Source: Candidatus Nitrotoga sp. CP45
GTDB taxonomy: Bacteria > Pseudomonadota > Gammaproteobacteria > Burkholderiales > Gallionellaceae
Reading direction: 5' to 3'
Assembly: GCA_945874105.1 (NCBI GenBank)
Contig: CAMCFJ010000007.1
Location: forward strand, 30,366-94,365
DNA: 64,000 nt
The notes beneath the pieces are model-generated. The model did not search any database and was not told where the DNA came from. It was given only the letters and a program-made list of their open reading frames with translations. Within the stretch, counting starts at the first letter, position 1. Every line of letters starts with the position of its first letter. Made by a program: the position numbers and the translations under genes. Below are positions 37,950 through 45,758 of the stretch, one piece after another.

Positions 37950-38300
37950 TCAGCAGCACTTACTGCCGCTTGCTGGCTTGATTTCATTGATCGGGAGGGT
38001 GATATCGGCCCAGCGCGCCAATTCAACGCGATTTGGATAGCGACCCGCCAAGGCGAATTCGCCATCAACCAGGATCAGCGGCAATGCATCTTGCCCTGAA
38101 CGCTCCAGAAATCCTTTCACGACCACGTTATTCGCAAAGTCCATCGGCTGTTGCGCCAAATTGAAGCGTTGAATCTGCGCGCCGTTCTGATTGGCCCAAT
38201 CTACATCTACTGCAAAATTGACCAGTTGTTGATCCACATCTACACCGCATACACCGGTGTTGCAACACATGGCCGGGTCAAATACTTGTATCGATTTCAT
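37950..38300 (-). CDS. arsD: Arsenite metallochaperone ArsD
   Basis: 116 residues. The As(III)-binding cysteines C12, C13 and C18 are in FDPAMCCNTGVCG, and a further CC pair closes the protein (GSKCC). It hands arsenite to ArsA and is a weak repressor in some systems. It is encoded between arsC and arsA, 11 bases after arsC. Confidence 0.96.
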   Translation of the reverse strand: MKSIQVFDPAMCCNTGVCGVDVDQQLVNFAVDVDWANQNGAQIQRFNLAQQPMDFANNVVVKGFLERSGQDALPLILVDGEFALAGRYPNRVELARWADITLPINEIKPASGSKCC

Positions 38301-38311
38301 GATGACATTCC

Positions 38312-38791
38312 TTAAACAATGATGTTGGCAATCTTGTCCATTTCGGCCTTGAGCGCGGCCTTGTCATGCTGCAGCGTATTCAGATTCAGTGCGAAAAATG
38401 CTTCGATGCGGGCACGCAGGATGCGGTAAGCCTGCATGAACGCCGCATCAATCTCTTCATCCGTGCCCGTGGCATGTGCCGGATCTTCCACGCCCCAATG
38501 GGTGCGCAGTACTGGGCCGAGGTAGGCCGGACAAGTTTCTCCCGCCGCACTGGCACAAACGGTGATGACTATGTCTGGCGCGATAGGTAGATTCTCCCAG
38601 GATTTACTGCAATAACCTTCGGTGGAGATGCCTTCTCTCGCCAGCAATGCCAGCGAACGCGGATGCACCTTGCCGGTGGGCTTGCTGCCTGCGCTCATGG
38701 CATGCCAACCAGCCGGCGCTAGATGGTTGAAGGTGGCTTCGCCGAGGATGGAACGGCAGGAGTTGCCAGTGCAGAGAAAGAGTATGTTCAT
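38312..38791 (-). CDS. arsC: Arsenate reductase, low-molecular-weight phosphatase type
   Basis: 159 residues. The P-loop CTGNSCRS at 7-14 has catalytic C7 (and C12), and the redox pair C79/C87 lies in VCASAAGETCPAY, the pattern of thioredoxin-linked ArsC. It reduces arsenate to arsenite for export by Acr3. Only 2 bases separate it from arsR. A different, glutaredoxin-type ArsC is encoded at 40910. Confidence 0.95.
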   Translation of the reverse strand: MNILFLCTGNSCRSILGEATFNHLAPAGWHAMSAGSKPTGKVHPRSLALLAREGISTEGYCSKSWENLPIAPDIVITVCASAAGETCPAYLGPVLRTHWGVEDPAHATGTDEEIDAAFMQAYRILRARIEAFFALNLNTLQHDKAALKAEMDKIANIIV

Positions 38792-38793
38792 GT

Positions 38794-39165
38794 TTAGGGT
38801 TTCGATGAAGTTGGAGGAATAGGTGGAAGTAAGCTTGCGGAACAGGCTGATGCCGTTCGCAAATCAATACACTGCTGCGGATTGCCGGAACAGCATTCCT
38901 CGGTCAGGTATGCAATAAGATCCAGCATCAAGGGGAGGTTGGCGCGATAACGCTGGTAACGCCCCTCCTGATTCACCGTTAGCAGGTGTGCCTGTGATAA
39001 TGCTTTCAGGTGGAAGGAAAGATTGGTTGGGGGCACTTCAAGCGTTGTCGCGATTTCGCCTGCCACCATACCATCCAGCCCTTTTTTGACCAGCAGCCGA
39101 AACACGTCCAAGCGCACGCCGGAAGAAAGCGATTCGAAGATTGAAGTTGCAGTAAGTTTATCCAC
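38794..39165 (-). CDS. arsR: Arsenic-responsive repressor ArsR
   Basis: 123 residues, winged-helix ArsR/SmtB fold (helix-turn-helix about 35-58: GEIATTLEVPPTNLSFHLKA). The metal site is not the classic ELCVCDL but a C-terminal cluster (C91, C92, C99, plus C108) as in Acidithiobacillus ferrooxidans ArsR. As(III) binding would release it from the operator that overlaps its own promoter. It is the first gene of the arsRCDA-acr3 operon. Confidence 0.93.
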   Translation of the reverse strand: MDKLTATSIFESLSSGVRLDVFRLLVKKGLDGMVAGEIATTLEVPPTNLSFHLKALSQAHLLTVNQEGRYQRYRANLPLMLDLIAYLTEECCSGNPQQCIDLRTASACSASLLPPIPPTSSKP

Positions 39166-39171
39166 ACGACA

Positions 39172-39203
39172 ATATTACAACGATAGTTGAAACGTTGCAA
39201 TAT
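39172..39203. promoter_or_regulatory. Putative ArsR operator
   Basis: ATATTACAACG (39172-39182) and CGTTGCAATAT (39193-39203) form an inverted repeat with one mismatch per arm around a 10-base centre. It lies 6 bases upstream of the arsR start codon. The position is right for autorepression. ArsR sites are commonly 12-2-12 palindromes, so the exact half-site is uncertain. The remaining gap to 39444 holds no gene I can support. Confidence 0.6.
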
Positions 39204-39444
39204 GGTCTGCTTGTATGGCCTGCTTGGATTCGAGATTAGATTGTAAAAAGGAAGCTGGCAATGAACTGAGGTAAGTTGAAAAACATGCCAAAGTCAACAT
39301 AGGCAAGGCGCAACGCCCGCTGGCCGAGCTCGACTGGAGTTGGCATATTGGTGTTAAAATCAGTCTCAAAATATTTTGGGCGGGTTCACAGTACTTCATG
39401 AACTCGCTCTTTCCCGCTCATCATTCAGGCAATAAAAAACCGAC

Positions 39445-40002
39445 ATGCTAAAAATTATCGAAAAATGGTTCGAAGCCGCGCTCTGGAACGGACGTTTCGT
39501 GGTGGTGGTAGCGGTGGTGGCAAGCATGGTTGCCGCCATTGCCATTTTCTACATGGCCACAGTGGACGTGGTGTACCTTGTCAGCAACATGCTGCATTAC
39601 GCCGGCCCTACACTGACCGAAGAGGCACGCAAGCTTCTCCACGACCAAACCATTTCCCATGTGGTGGAGGTGGTGGATGGTTACCTGCTCGCAACCTTCA
39701 TGCTAATTTTTGCGCTCGGCATGTATGAATTGTTTGTCAGCGACATAGATGAAGCACATGGTAGCAAGGCCTCCAGCAAGATACTGGTTATCGGGAGTCT
39801 GGACGACCTCAAGGCGCGACTGGCCAAGGTCATTCTGATGATCCTGATCGTCACCCTGTTTGAGGAAGCGCTGAACATGAAGATATCGACCCCGCTCGAC
39901 CTGCTTTATCTCGGTGGCGCCATCGCCCTGATTGGCGCATCGTTGTACCTGACCCACAAGGCGGAAGACCACGGAAAAGACAGCAAACATCCTGGAGATT
40001 GA
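39445..40002 (+). CDS. yqhA: YqhA/UPF0114 family inner-membrane protein
   Basis: 185 residues with four membrane helices (about 18-40, 68-95, 125-145, 150-170). The stretches FMLIFALGMYELFVSDIDEA and KILVIGSLDDLKARLAKVIL are characteristic of UPF0114. No biochemical role is established. It is divergent from arsR. Confidence 0.9.
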   Translation: MLKIIEKWFEAALWNGRFVVVVAVVASMVAAIAIFYMATVDVVYLVSNMLHYAGPTLTEEARKLLHDQTISHVVEVVDGYLLATFMLIFALGMYELFVSDIDEAHGSKASSKILVIGSLDDLKARLAKVILMILIVTLFEEALNMKISTPLDLLYLGGAIALIGASLYLTHKAEDHGKDSKHPGD

Positions 40003-40014
40003 GTCGTGCAATGC

Positions 40015-40152
40015 ATGATCCTGTTTCCCATCACTCACTGTGCGATTGATGAGCTTCATCAAAAGTTCGACCATGATCACTTCATGCCCAAGACATCGGC
40101 TTTCTGTGGCGCCGAGTATAGTTATTCCGACGACACTTTCCTGGCAGGCTGA
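40015..40152 (+). CDS. Possible small ORF (45 aa), doubtful
   Basis: Begins MILFPITHCAIDELHQKF and is rich in His, Asp and Cys. It fills the gap between yqhA and the methyltransferase gene and ends 5 bases before the latter's start. No clear ribosome-binding site is seen and I do not recognise it; it may be a decayed gene end. Confidence 0.25.
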   Translation: MILFPITHCAIDELHQKFDHDHFMPKTSAFCGAEYSYSDDTFLAG

Positions 40153-40157
40153 TATTC

Positions 40158-40820
40158 ATGGATACCAATTTTTGGTGTGAGCGTTGGGCCAGAGGTGAAA
40201 CAGGTTTCCATCAGAATGAAATCAACCCGCACTTGCAGCGATTCTGGCCTGAACTAAACCTTGCGCCTGGCAGTCGTGTGTTCGTGCCACTTTGCGGCAA
40301 GAGCCGCGATATGCTTTGGCTGCGAGGGCAAGGCCATGAAGTGGTTGGCGTGGAAGTCTGTCCCTTGGCAGTCGAGGCATTCTTTACTGAAAACGGCCTG
40401 CACGCGTCAGTTACAAAACACGGCGCCTTCAGCCTCTACCAGACAGAAGGACTCCGGCTTTATTGCGGCGATTTTTTCCAGCTGACATCAGAGGATATGG
40501 CCGGGATGAGCGCGGTTTTCGATCGCGCCTCGCTCATTGCGCTACCCCCATCGATGCGTAGTGCCTACGCAGCCCACATGCAGACCATCCTGGCATCTGG
40601 CGTAGATACTCTCTTGGTCACTTTCGATTACCCCCAACCTGAAATGCAGGGGCCGCCTTTTAGCGTGAAGGAGCCGGAGGTAAGAGCGCTTTATGAGAAA
40701 ACAGGCGAGGTACGGCTGTTGCATAGCGCGGATATTCTCGACAAGGAACCACGCTTTCGCGACAAGGGGATAACCCAGTTGCAGGAAAAGGTTTTCCTTG
40801 TGATGCATAACGCGCGTTGA
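40158..40820 (+). CDS. tpm: Thiopurine S-methyltransferase family protein
   Basis: 220 residues. It starts MDTNFWCERWARGETGFHQN, the TPMT N-terminus, and has the S-adenosylmethionine motif RVFVPLCGKSRDMLWL. Bacterial TPMTs methylate tellurite, selenite and thiol compounds to volatile forms, giving metalloid tolerance, which fits the arsenic genes on either side. Confidence 0.93.
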   Translation: MDTNFWCERWARGETGFHQNEINPHLQRFWPELNLAPGSRVFVPLCGKSRDMLWLRGQGHEVVGVEVCPLAVEAFFTENGLHASVTKHGAFSLYQTEGLRLYCGDFFQLTSEDMAGMSAVFDRASLIALPPSMRSAYAAHMQTILASGVDTLLVTFDYPQPEMQGPPFSVKEPEVRALYEKTGEVRLLHSADILDKEPRFRDKGITQLQEKVFLVMHNAR

Positions 40821-40909
40821 GCAGTAGTAAAAAAATTACTATTTTTTCAATAAAAAACAACTCCCAGCCTTGGTATGATCGAGCCTGAACTTTTGAGTAA
40901 AACAGCCTC

Positions 40910-41269
40910 ATGACCGACATAACTATCTATCACAACCCCAACTGCGGCACTTCGCGCAACACGCTGGCGATGATCCGCAATAGTGGCATTGAGCCACGTG
41001 TTATCGAGTACCTGAAAACGCCGCCCAGCCGCGCCGAACTGGTGGCATTGATTGCAGCCATCGGTAAGCCGGTGCGCGATGTGTTACGCAATAAAGACTC
41101 GCTGTTTGAAGAACTTGACTTGGGTAATCCGAAATGGAGCGATGACGATCTGATCGACTTCGTGATCGCGAACCCGATTCTGATCAATCGCCCGATTGTC
41201 GTAACGCCCTTGGGGGCACGCTTGTGTCGACCGTCTGAAACTGTACTGGAAATTCTGCCGCAGCCGTAG
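40910..41269 (+). CDS. arsC: Arsenate reductase, glutaredoxin-dependent type
   Basis: 119 residues of the ArsC/Spx thioredoxin-like family. Catalytic C12 is in HNPNCGTSRNTL, and the three arginines that shape the oxyanion pocket (R60, R94, R107) are all present, so arsenate reduction is likely rather than the YffB/Spx roles. It is unrelated in fold to the ArsC at 38312, so the cell has two routes to arsenite. Confidence 0.93.
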   Translation: MTDITIYHNPNCGTSRNTLAMIRNSGIEPRVIEYLKTPPSRAELVALIAAIGKPVRDVLRNKDSLFEELDLGNPKWSDDDLIDFVIANPILINRPIVVTPLGARLCRPSETVLEILPQP

Positions 41270-41307
41270 CAGTTCGTATCTGAGCCACCAAAAATTTAAA
41301 GGAAATT

Positions 41308-41649
41308 ATGTCTACTATCCCAGCCTGCCCCCAATGCGCTATGGAGAATACATACCAGGATGGTGACAACTATATTTGTGCCGACTGCGGCCATGAGTGG
41401 CCGATAGCGAAGGCAGCACGCGCAGATGACAACGCAGAACCGGAGGTGAAGGATGCCAATGGCAACGTGCTGGAAAATGGCGACTCGGTGGCGTTGATCA
41501 AAGACCTGAAAGTCAAGGGGTCGTCTATCACACTTAAAATGGGCACCAAAATCAAGAGCATCCGCTTGGTTGCAGGAGATCATGAGGTGGACTGCAAGAT
41601 GGACTCCGGCAGCTTTATGCTCAAGGCATGCTACTTGAGGAAAGTTTAA
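41308..41649 (+). CDS. yjdM: YjdM/PhnA family zinc-ribbon protein
   Basis: 113 residues: an N-terminal zinc ribbon (CPQC ... CADCGHEW) and the C-terminal PhnA beta-barrel domain (KDANGNVLENGDSVALIKDL ... VDCKMDSGSFMLKACYLRKV). The old name alkylphosphonate utilisation protein is not supported by experiment. A ribosome site AAGGAAA precedes the ATG. Confidence 0.93.
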   Translation: MSTIPACPQCAMENTYQDGDNYICADCGHEWPIAKAARADDNAEPEVKDANGNVLENGDSVALIKDLKVKGSSITLKMGTKIKSIRLVAGDHEVDCKMDSGSFMLKACYLRKV

Positions 41650-41675
41650 GTCTGTGTGTTTTGCTGGCTGTTAGT

Positions 41676-41685
41676 TAGGACTCCT
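41676..41685. promoter_or_regulatory. Palindromic operator in the marR promoter
   Basis: TAGGACTCCT: the core AGGA-C-TCCT is an exact dyad, and its last base is the first T of the -35 hexamer. The same dyad occurs at 42412-42422, before the AhpD-like gene. A MarR-type repressor bound here would block RNA polymerase. Confidence 0.5.
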
Positions 41686-41713
41686 TGACAATTGCTCGGG
41701 TTTTGCGGATAAT
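41685..41713 (+). promoter_or_regulatory. Sigma-70 promoter of the marR-like gene
   Basis: A perfect -35 box TTGACA (41685-41690), a 17-base spacer and -10 box GATAAT (41708-41713). The expected transcription start, ~7 bases on, coincides with the ATG at 41720, and no Shine-Dalgarno sequence is present, so the message may be leaderless. Confidence 0.7.
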
Positions 41714-41719
41714 GCGAAC

Positions 41720-42379
41720 ATGAAAACGAAACGCACTTTACCTTGGCATGACACTCCTGCAAAAAGCGAACGTATTGTCAGTGCCATTACGCGAATTGCT
41801 TCGGTGTTGCGCAGCGGAGCGTGGCAGTTTGCGACAACTGAAGGACTCAACCCGACACAGGTTGATATCCTTGAAGCGCTGCGGTCACGTGGAGGCGGTG
41901 TGCGTTTGTCATGGATAGCCCAGCATCTGGGCGTAACGGCCGCCAGTGCAAGTGATTCAATCACTTCGCTCACAACTAAGGGCTTAATCGAGAAGGGGCG
42001 TGATTCTGCTGATGGACGCGCAGTGGCATTGAGGCTGACGAGATCAGGGCAAGACTTGGCTGCAAGGATTTCCAACTCGGTCGGCTTTGCGCACGAAGCT
42101 GTTTCCGATCTTCCACTATCCACTCAGGAAGCTTTGTTCGAATCCCTTCTGGCACTGATTGGCAAGTTGCAGCAGTCGGATCGATTCCCTGAAATCCGCG
42201 CCTGCGTCACATGCAAGTACTTTGCTTTGAACAGGCATCCTGATTCTGAATCTCCTCACCACTGCACATTGGTCAATGCGCCACTGGCTGTCAGCCAATT
42301 GCGCCTTGATTGCCCCGAACATGAGCAGGCCCAGGTTATCGTCGCAGTTCAAAACTGGCGGGAGCTTGAGAGAGTCTAA
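41720..42379 (+). CDS. MarR-family regulator with C-terminal four-cysteine cluster
   Basis: 219 residues. The winged helix-turn-helix is about 40-115 (TQVDILEALRSRGGGVRLSW ... DGRAVALRLTRSGQDLA). The last ~60 residues are an addition to standard MarR: cysteines 162, 165, 182 and 198 in CVTCKYF, HHCTLVNAPL and LDCPEHEQ. Four cysteines in this spacing could hold an Fe-S cluster or zinc and would make the protein a redox or metal sensor. The downstream AhpD-like and redoxin genes, and the shared promoter palindrome, support an oxidative-stress role (inference). Confidence 0.85.
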   Translation: MKTKRTLPWHDTPAKSERIVSAITRIASVLRSGAWQFATTEGLNPTQVDILEALRSRGGGVRLSWIAQHLGVTAASASDSITSLTTKGLIEKGRDSADGRAVALRLTRSGQDLAARISNSVGFAHEAVSDLPLSTQEALFESLLALIGKLQQSDRFPEIRACVTCKYFALNRHPDSESPHHCTLVNAPLAVSQLRLDCPEHEQAQVIVAVQNWRELERV

Positions 42380-42411
42380 ATGCCGTATTGCTTTTTTTTA
42401 ACCATTGCAAT

Positions 42412-42422
42412 TAGGAGTCCTA
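42412..42422. promoter_or_regulatory. Palindromic operator before the AhpD-like gene
   Basis: TAGGAGTCCTA, an 11-base dyad with one central base. It lies between a possible -35 (TTGCAA, 42405-42410) and -10 (AATAAT, 42427-42432). It matches the site in the marR promoter, so both are probably bound by the same regulator. Confidence 0.5.
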
Positions 42423-42512
42423 TATGAATAATCCACCTTGAAATAAATACAACAATTACGTTGCCAACATTTCCAAACTTTTCTGTTAAAAATACCCAAA
42501 GGAAAACTTATC

Positions 42513-43058
42513 ATGTCTCGTGTTCAACTCATCAACACCAACGAAGCCACAGAAGATCGCAAGGCTATTCTGAATCAGATCCACGGAGCCTTTGGCGTTG
42601 TGCCAAACATGTTCCGCGCAGTGGCCAATTCGCCTGCAGCACTCAAGAGTATGTGGGGTTCATTTGGCGCGCTTGGTTCCGGTGTTCTTGGAGCTAAGCT
42701 TGGGGAAAAAATTGCAGTCGCAATTGCTGATAGAAACAGCTGTGAATATTGCCTGGCTGCTCATACTGTCTTGGGTCAAAATGCCGGTGCTTCCGCACTT
42801 GAGATGGCAGCCGCTCAAGCCGACCAATCAGATGACGCACAAACCGCCGCCGCTTTGCGTTTTGCTCTGAAGCTTGTTGCCAACCGTGCGCAAATCGCCG
42901 ATGCCGATATTGCCGAATTGAGAACGGTGGGGTTCAACGACGAACAGATCGTCGAAATCATGGCTCACGTCGCATTGAACATTTTTACCAATTATGTCAA
43001 CTTGGCTTTTAATGTGCCGATCGATTTCCCTAAAGTAAATCTACTCGTAGCGGCTTAG
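42513..43058 (+). CDS. AhpD-like carboxymuconolactone decarboxylase family peroxidase
   Basis: 181 residues, all-helical CMD fold. The redox site C77-E-Y-C80 with H84 (CEYCLAAHT) is the AhpD pattern used for peroxide reduction or alkylhydroperoxidase recycling. The start is ATG 42513 after an AAAGGAAAA site. It lies downstream of the MarR-type gene and before a redoxin gene, which suggests a small stress operon. Confidence 0.9.
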   Translation: MSRVQLINTNEATEDRKAILNQIHGAFGVVPNMFRAVANSPAALKSMWGSFGALGSGVLGAKLGEKIAVAIADRNSCEYCLAAHTVLGQNAGASALEMAAAQADQSDDAQTAAALRFALKLVANRAQIADADIAELRTVGFNDEQIVEIMAHVALNIFTNYVNLAFNVPIDFPKVNLLVAA

Positions 43059-43071
43059 ATGCCAGCTTTGT

Positions 43072-43094
43072 CGGGAGTGGCCTAGGCTCTCCCG
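43072..43094 (+). terminator. GC-rich hairpin between AhpD-like and redoxin genes
   Basis: CGGGAG (43072-43077) pairs with CTCCCG (43089-43094). No T-run follows, so it may be a processing or attenuating hairpin and not a full terminator. Three TTAAC-like repeats (43098-43120) follow before the redoxin ribosome site. Confidence 0.4.
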
Positions 43095-43135
43095 GCAATA
43101 CTTAACCTAACTTAACTTAACCCAGGAAAACCAGC

Positions 43136-43693
43136 ATGACTAACATCAACTCAATAGCCCCAGAATTACAAGTAACCCAATGGTTCAATACGCAACGTCC
43201 TATTACGCTTGCGGAATTACGCGGACGCGTGGTCGTACTGCACGCATTCCAGATGTTATGCCCTGGTTGTGTGTCTCATGGCCTGCCACAAGCTACGGCT
43301 ATCCATGACATTTTTCCGGCAGAGGATGTTGCCGTAATCGGCATTCACAGTGTCTTTGAGCATCACAATGCAATGACGCCCTTGGCTTTAGAAGCGTTCA
43401 TTCATGAATACCGTATTCGTTTTCCCGTTGCTGTGGATCGACCATCAACAACAGGCACCATTCCGCATACGATGGAAGCATTTGGTATGCGTGGCACACC
43501 GACGCTGATTCTTCTGGACAGGCAAGGACGCATCCGACTCAATCACTTTGGCCGTATGGATGATATGCGCGTTGGAGCAACGATTGGTCAACTGGTGAGC
43601 GAGGCTGTTATCGATCCTTACAGCAATCAATATTCAGAGCATCACGCTGCAGGGCGAGGAGGTTGTGACGACGAAGAGTGTGCGATTTCTTAA
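43136..43693 (+). CDS. Thioredoxin-like redoxin (AhpC/TlpA-like)
   Basis: 185 residues, thioredoxin fold. The active site is C42-P-G-C45 (FQMLCPGCVSHG), and the cis-proline loop is in MRGTPTLILLDRQGRI. There is no signal peptide, so it is cytoplasmic. The C-terminus ends in a cysteine-containing tail (GGCDDEECAIS), which could be a second redox or metal site. It probably works with the AhpD-like protein encoded just upstream. Confidence 0.88.
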   Translation: MTNINSIAPELQVTQWFNTQRPITLAELRGRVVVLHAFQMLCPGCVSHGLPQATAIHDIFPAEDVAVIGIHSVFEHHNAMTPLALEAFIHEYRIRFPVAVDRPSTTGTIPHTMEAFGMRGTPTLILLDRQGRIRLNHFGRMDDMRVGATIGQLVSEAVIDPYSNQYSEHHAAGRGGCDDEECAIS

Positions 43694-43854
43694 AATTTGG
43701 AACAGGCGAGCGCCGTCACAATCTCGCGCAGGAATTCATTTACGATCTTTCTGCGCGTCTGAAAATGAATTTTCGTATCTGATGGTTGCGGCGATCGGTG
43801 CATGTCCTTCGGGCCGGAAGATTCATTTCACTAAGCCTATGCTGTGTTTCATTC

Positions 43855-44246
43855 TGTGCGCATTGGGCAAGGAATCGGTGGCGCTGCATTTGATGGAGCG
43901 ACTTCCAAAACTGGAAACTTGCTATCCAGAGGCCGGGGATAACACGGTGGATGCAGTGTGTTATTCCGAACCCTCTTCCCCAGCCCCTCTCCCGCAAGCG
44001 GGCGAGGGGAGTTTAGGCCGGGTGTGGATAAATCAGACGCAATACTTCGACAATGTTCCGCCGGAAGTGTGGGGCTACCATATCGGTGGCTATCAGGTTT
44101 GCCATAAGTGGCTGAAAGACCGCAAGGGGCGGCAGCTTTCCTACGATGACCTGACTCATTATCGCGGCATCGTGGCGGCACTGGCACGCACCATCGAACT
44201 ACAGGCCGCGATTGATGAGGCGATAGGCGGATGGCCGCTGCAGTAA
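43855..44246 (+). pseudogene. C-terminal remnant of a type ISP-like restriction-modification methyltransferase
   Basis: The end of this frame, QTQYFDNVPPEVWGYHIGGY then QVCHKWLKDRKGRQLSYDDL and a helical tail, matches the C-terminal specificity region of large type ISP/Eco57I-like methyltransferases. Only ~130 residues remain, with no catalytic NPPY motif. The frame overlaps the redoxin gene upstream and has no own start. Part of the remnant (about 43969-44010) is a CCCCTCTCCCGC...GCGGGCGAGGGG hairpin, a common repeat, sitting in frame inside it. Confidence 0.7.
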
Positions 44247-45758
44247 CGTCCAGCAAGAAAGCAGCAGCCGGGTTCAGTTAATAGCATGGGTTACTCCGTC
44301 AGGAAAGTCTGCTTAGTGCCATTATCAGACGGTAGAGATGTCATGGGGGAGCGACCGCTTTTCGGCCTTTGCTGTCGGTGACAGTTAGACCGGGGAAAGA
44401 CCGGTATGGAATGGTTACCAGCCATAGGCGATGGAATCATTCAGAACGGCTGCTTTCTCGATACGCGACTGCGTACTATCGACACATACCGGCCATCCGA
44501 CTTTCCGGAAAGCATACCTTCAACGTAAAGTAGACGCCCTAACAAATCCCGATAAAAGCACCTTCGAGGTGTGCAACCTGAAAATACCCATGCAGTGTAT
44601 TGTTTCAATGGGATGTGAAGATTTCGCAACTTGCTTCTGGGTCACGGTCGTCTGGAGGACTGGTATTTTTCGTCAATCAATGTCGTCGGGTAAGACCTAC
44701 GGTATGACCGCTTCAAACAGATAGCCTGCAAACATAACAGGCACGCTGTTCTATTAGATATAGATGGCGGATCAGAACGCATCACACAAACAATCCGCTA
44801 CATACCCCGCCAATGTAATCTTGATTCTAATCCTGAATAGAATTCGATCACTCGATTAAAGCCAATTTACGTACGCTGACTTTGCTGAAATGGTGCCGCT
44901 TCAATCTTCGTCAAGGCCCCGTATGTAGACGAGGTTAGGAGGCGCTTTGCGTAGCTGCTGCAAGGTCTCTACAAAGTCACGCGCCTGCTGTCGCTGCGCC
45001 TCAGTAAAAGTTACTCCCGCCGCTCCAGTTGAGTGTGATCAACCAAATTGATGGAACAATAATCACGTTTCGTGATGGACATTGCCCCCCAACAATTTCT
45101 TCGGACTGTGGCAAGGTCGCAACTTTTCCATCAGAATCCTATACCAGCTTTGGAGCGAATCCTGGACCCGCAATGCAGCGGTTGCAGTCATAGGGAATTT
45201 GACCTTGAGTGACTCCAGAAGGCCATCACCGGTCATAGCTGACGGCGATTGGTCTCCTCCATACCGGCCGTTGACTATGGCTTATCTCCGGCGCAAGAGC
45301 CACCGTTGTGAGGTGACTGTGGTGATGCGCAGATAGATGACGGGGCGCAAATCGAGCCAGATTGGGCAACCGACTGGGACGGGGCAGCGCAACCGGCACC
45401 GGACTTTGAGGTTGATCAGCGCCTCAGTTGGTGAATCATTGAGGGGGCGAGTCTGACTTGCCGCTGGGTCGGCCTGCGCTCGGCGCACCCGTCGCAGCGC
45501 TATTGGCGCTGACCTCGGTGCTTTTTCATGGTGAACATGCCACACGGGAGGAAATCCAGGATTCGTTCGGGGTTCGATGCCTGTTGCTGAGGTCTATACT
45601 GCGGCTCGTTCGGTTGAATGGCTTATCCGTCGTACCGTTTTTCGACGCTTTCTGGTATGATTTCCCGTGGCGCGGTTCGCGCTGGCGTGAAAGCGCTCGA
45701 AATTCCGGCGCGCGGCATTGGGCCGCTACACGCTAAATCTAAATTCTGGAGGTCTCGA
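44247..45758. other. 1.5-kb region without recognisable gene
   Basis: Only short open frames are present on either strand and none resembles a family I know. The sequence looks like decayed accessory DNA with changing base composition, becoming GC-richer toward 45.3 kb. The last ~30 bases carry the ribosome site (GGAGGT) of the next gene. A blastx of this stretch could reveal broken transposases. Confidence 0.5.

Noticed and set aside
39175..39399. 74-residue minus-strand frame upstream of arsR
   Set aside because: It covers the putative operator region and reads as unstructured, with no known family.
44431..44724. 97-residue frame in the decayed region
   Set aside because: Unusual composition, no ribosome site, no recognisable motif.
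45618..45758. N-terminal extension of the IPTL-CTERM protein
   Set aside because: The signal peptide begins at 45759, behind a clear GGAGGT site, so upstream residues are not translated.
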